The translations under genes and the position numbers were made by a program. From Pelargonium cotyledonis (taxonomy: Eukaryota > Streptophyta > Magnoliopsida > Geraniales > Geraniaceae), in assembly GCA_036897625.1 (NCBI GenBank), contig JAYMTA010000311.1, forward strand, positions 1 through 31,689: DNA of 31,689 nt, given 5' to 3'. Of the stretch, positions 10,046 to 19,219 are shown in pieces (positions within the stretch are counted from its first letter, which is position 1; the number at the start of each line of letters is the position of its first letter). Below the pieces are notes generated by a model. The model was not told the DNA's origin, did no database searches, and saw only the letters and a program-made list of their open reading frames with translations.

Positions 10046-11582
10046 ATTTGGCCCGCTATACAATTGTTTTTTCAAAGTTTGAGTTTTAAGACGATAAATG
10101 ATGAAACATGTTGTTGGTGTTAAAATTTTGTTAGAACTTGCTATGATATCGTGTTAGTAGTTGTGACGGTTAAATTTTGACACTATCGGTTGAGTGTTTT
10201 CATTTTATGTTGGAATGAGTTGTAAATCACTCTAGTGTTCTTGGTAATCTTTCTTTGAGGTCTAGAAGGGCCATACAAACTTTAATGGGCGATGGGGCCT
10301 TTGAGCATGTTCGGTTATTACTCGATTCTAGGCTCATGAGTAGTACTTAGTCAGCTCAACTTAACCAGTTAACCCTTTGATCTGTTTGACAGATTACTAT
10401 TCTTCAACAAACCTTATACGATTCTTTGTGCGAATAGCTACTCTTTCGTGACTTTTCGCTAAATTTTTCAATACACTTCCAACAATAATTTAGTTCATTA
10501 TTTTCTCCCACGTGTCTTTCTAGTATTTGAGTGTAACAAATTAGAGGGATACAAAATAACTATTTTCCATAACCATTTGGGTCTGCTACTGTCTCCATTA
10601 ATTGCTGTAAAAATTGGGTTTCAATCATTACCATTTGGGTAGCAAAACATGAATGTTCCCAACTCCCAAATGCCATATATGGTAGTGGAAAACACCAACC
10701 ATCAAATCAATGAAAATGGGGCACCCAAAAAAAGTGTAACAAAGGCTTGTGGCTGTGGTCCTCTTCTTCACATTTCATCATTATTGAATTCATGGAACTG
10801 GCAACACTTGCATGGAGAGATGGAGCAGATGGTTCTCTTTGAGCTAACAATTCAGGATCTAGATCGGGTTTAAGATAATTTGTTTGTTCGTGTCATGTTC
10901 GTATTGTGTTGAAGACTAGTCGTGTTTTTATATAAGACAACATAAACAGGACTCATATAAAAATTATACTGAAACGTTATATAAACATGATACGATTTAT
11001 CCGCATAACATGACACATTCATATTAAATGAGTTATGCCGACATGACACAAACAATATATTTTACAAGATAAAATCAATACGTTTGAAATGACACAACTC
11101 AGCATGTTTGACACGTAACAACCCTAAACGATAAATATCACAAATTGAGCGTATTTAACTAATATAATTATGTTAACAAATAAACAAAATTAAGAAAAAA
11201 TGTGTAGGGCATGTCACAACACAAATAATTAATTATGTGTGTGTTTGAGGCTCAACACGTACACAACACAATTATTAAATGTGTTGGGTAGTCCAAAACA
11301 AACACATACATGATAACAAAATTCATGAGCCTAAACATGTTTTGTGTTGTGCTGCATGTTGAGCTGTGAATTGTCCATGATAGATTTAATAGGTAAATCT
11401 AATCCAAGAGGAATGCATACGAGTACTAAGTTTTTTAACGAATTTCGGATTTGGCATGTAAAATGTACAAGTTTTTTCGATTTGATTCAAAACTTGATCG
11501 AACCGGTTTTATGCCATATGAGTTGCGATTAAAATTTTGAGTGCTCGCGGATTCATATCCAAATGACTAGCTACATGTGCAT

Positions 11583-11801
11583 TGCATTGGTGGATGATAT
11601 GAGAGTGTTTGTGTGAAACTTCACACCACATGGTGGATGGGCTCTACCTCTCTTTTATGAAGGCCCATTGAGAAGTAATTTCCTAGAAAAATGAGTTATC
11701 TAATTGAAATTATGTATTGTTGCATTGGTTTATGGGAGTGTGTGTGAGACACAACATGGTGGATGGGCTCTACCTCACATTTATGAAGGTCCATTGAGAA
11801 G
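11583..11801. repeat. imperfect tandem duplication, ~130-bp period
   Basis: The segment starting TGCATTGG and ending in a GGTGGATGGGCTCTACCTC ... CCATTGAGAAG phrase occurs at about 11583-11675. It recurs at about 11720-11801 with substitutions and a short deletion. No coding sequence is involved. It may be a fragment of an unidentified element. Confidence 0.7.
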
Positions 11802-11839
11802 ATTTTGTCCCGATTTGAAAAATAATTAAATCTATTTCA

Positions 11840-11881
11840 TACAACTCAAACTCAACAAAATACAACTCAAACTCAACAAAA
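11840..11881. repeat. 21-bp perfect tandem repeat, two copies
   Basis: The unit TACAACTCAAACTCAACAAA plus one A occurs twice in direct succession. It lies just after the larger duplication at 11583-11801. It is too short to assign to an element. Confidence 0.8.
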
Positions 11882-14800
11882 AATACATAATTTTGAATGT
11901 CGGCAGGTTAGAATCAAAATTGTAAGCACCAAAGATAGTGTTTGTACTAAATTCTTATATTATAAGGATGGAACTCACAAAGTTTCAATGTATCCCATCT
12001 AATTTGTTTTATAATCCAACCTTTTTGGTAAGTGGTCATATGTATTCATCTTTGGGCTTTGTTGGAGTTAGGCACACCTAAGAAAGTTGTGGAACAACTT
12101 ATTCTAGTAGTGGGTCCTCTAGTAGGTTAATATTTTTTTTTTCATGCTTCATAGAATTTATTATTTTATTTTTTCCTTCTTGGGGGTCAAAAAATGAACA
12201 CAAACAAGTCTCTCTTTTTTTTAGCTAAAGCAATGAGAAACAATCTCCAATCATGGTCTTATCATGAGAGCCCACGTGCTTGACCAAAGACTTAAGAAAA
12301 TAAAAGAGAAAAAAGGAAGAAGAAGAAGTGAAAAAAGCCCCATGATTGTTGGGGAAGAATGGTAGATGGATTGATCCATTGATAAATTTATAGTGGACAA
12401 TTAAGAAGTTGAGACAGTCTTGTAAACCACTTAAAATGGTTCAAAAAAGAAAGAAAAGGATTTAAATGATAAGATTGGACGACGACGTCGTAAAAGCTGA
12501 ATAAATAAATTTGTATGATTAATGAATTCGTGTTAATTAAGTTCTGTTTAGTATAAAAGAACAAATTTTTCATATAATCAAAAAGTTCGAACAATTTGTA
12601 AACTACTAAAATGATTGTTTATACAACGATATTATTCGGTAAAATCGAGTGTCACATCAGCTACATGAAAAACACACGTGACTATAGTATTTGTACCAAT
12701 CCACTTCCAAATAATACATATAGGTAGACCCTGACATATTGGGCCATGAGCCTGATGCGAGTCAAACAAAAAAAACATGATTCTGAACTTGGTATTTTTT
12801 TCATCAACCCTAGTCTTTGCTAAGTGGCCAGACACGTTATGACTGGCGAAAAATTCTCAATAAAAATAATTGTATTCTTTGGCCCGATTCGTTGAAGCTC
12901 GCGGCCCACATTGTCAAGCATAAAATGACATGTTTTTTCATATAAATTGAAAGTATCTAGCGACTAATTGAAAACTTTAGATGATTTTGTAAACCATTAA
13001 AAATGACCATCTAATAACAACGAAGTTGAACGCATATGCAATATGATTAAACATATGTGATTATATTACTCGCAACGATCCAATCCAACCCAATATGCTA
13101 AAAATTGGTTCATCTATATACAACTATGGGATCAATGTGGATTTTCTTGTACAATTATGTCCTTATATGCCCTTGGAATTGCACTCAATGTCTATGGAAT
13201 GGGAAGGAGAGAAATGGGCAATAATGGTTGATACTTGACAAAGCACCTGCAGAAGCAGCTGCACCAAATCCACCGACAAGGGTCTCTTGTGGTGGCAATG
13301 GCAGGCTTTGGTGGACAGTGAGAAGTAGTGTTTCACAAGCAATGCATCTTCACACACCTCATTTTCCTTTTTGTGCACAAAACACGATATGTATTTTTGT
13401 AAGTTCGAGTAAATCTGAACAAATTCGATAGTTATTTTGGGTTGGATATGTAGGATAACCTGTCCTTGTAATGACACGCCAAAAAGCATATATGTCGGAG
13501 ACCATGACATGACTCCTACAACACCGTGGGTGTGGGTACAAATGCTCAACCGAATAAGAAAGACGTTCAAGCATGATACGTAGTTAGATCGACTCTCCAT
13601 GAAGCGCCGCCATAAACTTGACACTAAAGATCCATAAGTGGAGGTCACCATTTTACAACAAGATGACATTATCGCCATTGTCGCATTGAGATATTTGAAT
13701 TCCTAATTTTCAATTTCTAATAATTTTTATTGTTACGTAACAAATGATTAGTTTGCAAAATTGAATTGCATGCATGATATTTAAAAAAGAATGATAAAAT
13801 ATTGTTCAAATGGATATACAATTTCTTTGGTTAACACTAAATTTTATAATTAACAATATAATTATATAAGTCTTTTCAAATTTTAAATTCATCGGGGTTA
13901 AAATAATAAATATAACGATCTAATAGATGTGATTAATTTGTATCCACCGACCACTTAATTAACAAAATACTAATATTTGGTTTACATTTAAATTTTGGTA
14001 TAATTAACCCTTAATAATCAAACATCTCCGTTAATTTATAACCAATGTGTATGTTTCCAATGACTAATATTCCATGAAAACTAGTAAAATTTTTAGTAAT
14101 TGGACGAAAATGCCCTTTAAATAATAAAAATAAAACATTATATTTTTCAGGGGATGTCATGCCACTTTTTTAGTGGTTGAGCTGTGAAGAAACATCAAAT
14201 TTAGTACCAATCATGGGACGTGTCAGAAACTCCTCGTGAGCTGGGTCCCACCTTTTAAGCATCCACGTGAGCCGGAACTCTATTGTCACATGATTAATGG
14301 ACAGGAAAGTTTGCTCAACCAACCAGAACTTGCCACGTAACTGTCTGCTAGATATGATCACGTGCGCTTTCCCATTTTTTAAATGAGAAAAGAAACTGTA
14401 AAGCCTAACTTGTTGGTTTTGCATGTAATTGAGATTTTATTTATATTTATTTAGTTATTTTTTGTCTTTGCATGAGATTAGTATTCTTTAACACTTGTAC
14501 AAGTTACTACGAGTTCACATATTTGACTCGGAACATTTTAAATTTTGAACCAAAACTCGTTTATTTTTTAGGTGTTCGAATCATATTTTTTTGAACTGAA
14601 TCTAATTTGGATTTAGATTTTATAGTTTTGGAGTGGTAAGAAGTGACAATTAGAGTTTCAAGTCGAGTAGTTTTGAGATACAATTGAAGAACTTAAATGA
14701 ACTCGATCCGAAAATGGGTGTGGGCTCATGCATGTTGCTAGTTAATTTTCGGTCATGATCAATGTGAGATTTACGGGAAAAATGGGGGCTACCAACTGAC

Positions 14801-15233
14801 CTACGTTGGGTTTCATATTGACCAGCCAAACTCGATCTCAAGTCGTAAAAAGAGAGATCGCGAATTTATTTGCTTTGTGAGTTTCGGGCCATGAATTGAG
14901 TTGAATTTCACATTCAAAATGCGCAACTAGTTGACTCAGACCGCAAATTTTTGGGGCAACATCTTTTAGGTTCTTCTGAAGAGGTCAACCCAATCTTCTC
15001 GAAAAAGAGAGCGAGTTCCAAGCCGCGAGTTGGGTTAATTCAGTTAGCAGTTTCTAAAGAAACATTCTACCCGAAATTTGGTCTAGTCCACTTAATGTGA
15101 CCTCAAATCCAACTTGAAATTTTATGTTGTCAAATTTAATTAGGTGCCTGAAATTTTTGAGTCTTAATTGCTGGTTTTGAACATGGTTATATGACTAGAA
15201 GTTTATTTTATGTAATTAGTTAGAATTTATTAT

Positions 15234-16236
15234 GGGGGAGTGATAAATTCACCATTTGAATGGATAAATTCACCTATTATTGGTATGTTAAGACAAAATT
15301 GCCCTTACAGCTAACTTCTATAATTTTTTTATGAGACTAACTTTTATAATTCATGTCACTTATTTTTTTTAATGTGAGTCCAGACGTAATTTTTTTCCGT
15401 GCCTTCAACATTTAATTTTTATAATTTTCAAACATCAACTTTCTTTTTTTTTTTCAACAAAAAAAAAAAAACAGCTTATGCACATCTCACTCATGTCACT
15501 TTTATTTTATTTCAATTCATGATAATTCTTAGAACTTTCAGTGTAATATAAACCAATTTCATTCTTAAATTATTATTTTTAAAATTTTATTTGAAAATTG
15601 TGAAAAAGAAAAAAAGGGGAGGGCGGACTTCAGTTAATGTATCATGAAAATACCATTGAGCTTTACAATTATCTTAAATACGTCATTTTTATCAGTTGAG
15701 TTACACAATAATGGATAATTCTCTTATTTTAACTCAAATAACCAACTTCATACCGTAGGCAGGGAGGCTCGAATCCGAGATCTCAAAAGGAACCCAAAAC
15801 GCTTAAACTGCTTTAAAATTATAATAAATATGCCCAAATTTTTGAAAATTTCTCTCATACTTGATAAATTTTCATTCAAATACTATATCTAATGAACTTA
15901 TTTTTTTAGGGCTTTTCTTGAAAAAATAACCTACACGATCAAAATATAAATTATTATGACGCAAAAAAAAAATTATATGGGTGAATTTAAGATATAAAAA
16001 TATTATAAGTCAATGAATAAAAAAGACAAAATCGGAACTGGATGAGAGGGAAGCAACTGGCAAGAGATATGAAAATAAAATATAGAAATAACAATGATAA
16101 TATTGTAATTAATAAATGAGGTTAATTTAAGGATGAAATGTGACTTTAAAGTACATTTATGCATAGGGGTGATTTGGTCTATACAAACTACAAATACGTG
16201 GATTTAACCATTATATAGGTGGATTTATCACCACCC
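15234..16236. mobile_element. non-autonomous TIR DNA transposon, ~1.0 kb, 8-bp TSD
   Basis: The ends are inverted repeats. The left end reads GGGGGAGTGATAAATTCACC and the complement of the right end reads GGGTGGTGATAAATCCACC. Both are followed by a second, related GGWTAAAT-CAC word about 20 bases inside. The 8-bp sequence TTTATTAT lies immediately outside both ends (15226-15233 and 16237-16244) and is a good target-site duplication. The interior is AT-rich with long A and T runs near 15440-15475 and encodes no transposase. An 8-bp duplication suggests hAT. G-rich ends with longer imperfect TIRs would also fit a Mutator-like element with a 9-bp duplication that has one changed base. Superfamily is therefore uncertain. 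Confidence 0.75.
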
Positions 16237-16244
16237 TTTATTAT

Positions 16245-16532
16245 ACACCATAAAATACCTCCCCTTTAAGGTTAATTAGCTAAACAACTCAAACATTAAT
16301 TAACTAATGTCAACTCCTAATAGGCATAAGCAATAAAGAACATTAATTTACAAACAAGCTCTAGCTAGGATAGGCAATGTGACTATATAACAAATACATA
16401 TGCACAAATATTTCAATTTAATACTCCCATAATATAATTACAAGTAGCTATTTTTCTTTTCCTCATTGGATTTTAGTCATAGATGTGGTCCTACAAGTTA
16501 GGTTCATATAATTAAAAAGATCCTAGAATTAT
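16245..16532. other. short intergenic stretch between two transposons
   Basis: This is about 290 bp of AT-rich sequence between the 1.0 kb TIR element and the Tourist-like MITE. I see no gene, RNA or repeat in it. Confidence 0.6.
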
Positions 16533-16535
16533 TTA

Positions 16536-16824
16536 GGTGGCGTTCGTTTAAGAAATTTTAATTGAATTCCGGGGAATTGAGGACATGCTGGGTATTATAA
16601 ATTTGTGATTATTGCATTCGTTTAGTATTTTCAGGAGGGCAGACTTGGGATTAAAAAAATATTCTCTTTCCTCAAATGAGTTAAATAATTCCAAATTTTA
16701 AGGAATTGAAATACCACATCTACCATGTTATTTCAATTCCTTAGAATTTGGATTCATTTAACTTTTGGGAAAGAAGATTTAACTATTTTAACTAAGTTAA
16801 AAACTACATTAAACGAACGCCACC
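16536..16824. mobile_element. Tourist-like MITE (PIF/Harbinger type), 289 bp
   Basis: The ends are a perfect 15-bp inverted repeat, GGTGGCGTTCGTTTA at 16536-16550 and its complement at 16810-16824. The trinucleotide TTA flanks both ends (16533-16535 and 16825-16827), the target duplication typical of PIF/Harbinger elements. Inside is a second imperfect hairpin: AATTCC-AAATTTTAAGG-AATTG at about 16687-16710 is complementary to a segment at about 16728-16752. The element is too short to encode a transposase. The perfect TIRs suggest a fairly recent insertion. Confidence 0.85.
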
Positions 16825-16827
16825 TTA

Positions 16828-17630
16828 GTTGACCTAGCACTATTGGGAAACATCTATGTGTACAACTGCAAGGTGTCACAAGGTAATGTACTTGTGCACA
16901 TCAAGAGATTAAAAGGAAAAAGGATAAATATAACTCAATAAGCTTATTTGAAGTTTCTTGTAGATATGATCATTCATATTTTGGAACTTTGTTTTTAGTT
17001 TGAATGGCTGGGCCCTGGATTAAGACGAGTTTGAACTTTACTCGTAAAATATGTGGGTTTATATGAATTTGTACGGTATAATTGATCTATATTTTCATAA
17101 ATATAAATTTAGTTCAAATTTTGGTTAGGCCAAAATATGTGTCGGTTGTCGAGAATTTGTTGATCTGTGTCCAAACTACCAACTCTTAGCTTCTTGTAAT
17201 GTACATGTCTCTTCCAATTTTGGAGTCCTACAATGGAGGTATAGTTATGACAAAATGGATAGTATGGTACAATGGTTCTTAATAGGAAAAGTTAAGAAGG
17301 TAAATATGTTCCTAAGAGAATACTTGAATCATTAATTAAATATTAAATTTCTCCTATTTAAATTGTTAATTTGAATGTCTTGAGTAGAGTTGAGAAAAGT
17401 ATGAGAATTTGACTCTTGACAACTCTTAGGGATTGACTAAAATCTTGAATGGGTAGCTCACCAAGAATTACTTGCTTTTGCAATTATTGGATGAAGCAAA
17501 TGTTGATTTTATGCTTATTATTTTACTTCAATTATGATTTGGTTTTAAAGTCAAAACTTTATTTTGTTGATTTTTATTTTCATTGTCACATTGTGAAAAC
17601 ATGAAAAATTGAATGTGGGAGGGGTTGTGT
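16828..17630. other. AT-rich intergenic region, nothing identified
   Basis: About 800 bp between the MITE and the RNase H fragment. Stops are dense in all frames and I recognise no motif or repeat. Confidence 0.5.
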
Positions 17631-18056
17631 TTGTAGATGCTGGTCGGAGTGGTGGCGGGTGGGTGGTGAGGAACTCGGCTGGAAGGGTTTGTGGGGGTGG
17701 TCGGGTTAGGTGGAGCGGTTGTGTGGGTGGCACGGGGTTGAAGACGGCGACTATGGATGAGGCTTTGACTTAATTGGTGGAGAGAGGTTGGAGGGACGTT
17801 ACTATTGTGTTTGAATCAAGAGAGTTGCTCATATTGTTAAAGATCGAAGGGGAGGTTGTCTGTGTCCTTGGTTTAGCTATTTCCGACATTCGCTTGTGCT
17901 TCGGTAATATAGATGGTTGTGTTACGCATTCTGTGAACCGGGTGGCTAGGGCACTTGCTCAATTTTTTCGAATTCTTTGTCTGGCATTGATTGTTGGATT
18001 GACTTTCGAGTCCCATAAGAGAATATTAATGCAACAAAACTGTTTCTTTCAAACTA
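17630..18056 (+). pseudogene. LINE-type RNase H domain fragment (RVT_3-like)
   Basis: One plus-strand frame reads VDAGRSGGGWVVRNSAGR, then MDEALT, a TAA stop at 17770-17772, and then LVERGWRDVTIVFES followed by a segment ending NRVARALAQFF. This matches the order of the plant RNase H-like domain found at the end of many non-LTR retroelement polyproteins: DAG with the first Asp, an (A/M)-D/E-A helix, an ES-D strand, then an HVNR-N-x-A-H-x-L-A-like helix. The domain is about 140 residues. There is no reverse transcriptase upstream and the frame is interrupted, so it is a relic. A short A-run follows at 18057-18064. The local GC content (17620-17760) is clearly higher than the flanks. It could instead descend from a host gene with the same domain. 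Confidence 0.6.
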
Positions 18057-18237
18057 AAAAAAACATGAATTATTATTTATTTATGAATATTTGATTTATA
18101 GAGTAGAATCTACTGTAGAGGAGGAGACTTGTACCATATTTGACTTACATATATCTTATTTATTTTACATACCATATAATGTGACATTTTTAACACCCAC
18201 TTTCTTCAATCTTCACATTTGAAATTGAGTTTCTCTA

Positions 18238-18458
18238 ACCACGGATTGTGGCGCAGTTGGCAACACAGGCTGTGTGAGTGGGAAGAGCGTTTGCGTTCGA
18301 TCCCCACTCAACACATCCATGGAGAGAGGTGAGAAGCTTTAATTGTGACTAAGTCTCGAATGAGATTAGTCTGAGTGTGATAAAATGACTTAAAGGTGTC
18401 AAACTGTCAATGGTGCGGGCCATCTCAGAAAACCCATGGTTAATATTTAAAAAAAAAA
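18238..18458 (+). mobile_element. tRNA-derived SINE with 15-bp TSD
   Basis: The left part holds an A-box-like TGGCGCAGTTGG (18249-18260) and a B-box-like GTTCGATCCCC (18295-18305), the spacing expected for an internal Pol III promoter. The element ends in an A-run at about 18447-18460. The 15-bp sequence AATTGAGTTTCTCTA flanks both sides (18223-18237 and 18459-18473), a perfect target-site duplication as produced by LINE-assisted insertion. Length is about 220 bp, usual for plant SINEs. It has no tRNA 3' half or acceptor stem pairing, so it is not a tRNA gene. The perfect duplication points to a relatively recent insertion. Confidence 0.85.
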
Positions 18459-18473
18459 AATTGAGTTTCTCTA

Positions 18474-19219
18474 TCTTTATTTAACTTAGATATATCAATA
18501 ACAAAGATAGATATAGTATTCAATCACTATTACTCAAAGATAAAACATAGATTTGTTATGTTAATCACTAACTAATCACAACAAATTAGTTCAAATATCT
18601 TTCTTGGTGTTGAAAAGGAAAGGTTCGAGTGCATTTATATCACTACAACGTTATCTTACGTGTTCTCAACCCGAATCCTAACAAGAACATTCTAAAATTC
18701 GAATCGTCAGCTCTAATTTTCGAGCGGTGGTGGTGAAAAAGGAAGGAGCAAGGGCATTTATGTCATCGCAACATCATATACATGGGGATGTAATTTTGTG
18801 AGAAGGACAGTTTGGTAATTTCGGCGTGAACGAGGCAGTTAGTGGGTCTCCTTCTCACTCCTCTGTTTCAACCCAACGTCCCTTACCTGCAAATCAGAGC
18901 AAGTTTTCGATAGAGAGAGACACAGAGAATCTACAGAAAAGAGAGAGAGGCTCTTTCTAGAGAGAGAAAGTGAATAAACAAAGCGGAGGATAAGGAAAAA
19001 GGAACAATACAAAAACCAAGCACCTCCTCTGTTCTGATTCCTTCTCTCTCTCCACACTACTCTGTTTCCATCTCGAATCTCTCCCCACTTTCAAATTCTA
19101 AGCACTTGAGCTCTGTCCGCTTCTGGGTCTCTTCGATTTGGCCTCACGTCCCTGTTTTCTATATGGGTTTTTGTTTGGGAGGTGGGAATTAGAGGGAGGA
19201 GCTGAGGAGAGGGAAAAAG
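18474..19219 (+). promoter_or_regulatory. promoter and 5' UTR region of the galactosyltransferase gene
   Basis: From about 18840 to 19135 the plus strand becomes rich in GAGAGA and CTCTC tracts, typical of plant core promoters and 5' UTRs. The ATG of the coding sequence is at 19220. I could not fix the transcription start, and no clear TATA box stands out. Confidence 0.4.

Larger units (their letters stand above)
10046..15225. other. gene-poor intergenic region with small repeats
   Basis: No gene can be supported over these 5.2 kb. At 10880-11330 there is a decayed repeat rich in ACACAAC and GTGTTG words. At 11583-11801 there is a local duplication, and at 11840-11881 two copies of a 21-bp repeat (both listed). 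At 12420, 12597 and 12987 a degenerate TGTAAACCANTAAAA phrase recurs. An odd, more GC-balanced island lies at 13163-13680 but gives no recognisable protein. CACGTG-like words lie at about 14263 and 14360, with no gene start nearby. The rest is AT-rich with dense stops. Confidence 0.55.

Noticed and set aside
10649-10873. 74-codon plus-strand frame
   Set aside because: No recognisable motif, no splice or promoter support, and AT-rich composition like its surroundings.
13228-13431. Possible receptor-kinase or other captured gene fragment
   Set aside because: Short resemblances in different frames do not line up with any family in order.
14170-14424. 84-codon minus-strand frame with CACGTG-like words
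   Set aside because: No protein similarity I recognise and no gene start close enough for the G-box-like words to be meaningful.
15760-15800. tRNA-like B-box word (GGCTCGAATCCGAG)
   Set aside because: No matching A box at the right distance; it lies inside the TIR element and is probably a chance or repeat-derived phrase.
18238-18310. tRNA gene
   Set aside because: A- and B-box-like motifs are present but the acceptor stem and 3' half do not fold; the A-tail and flanking duplication show a SINE.
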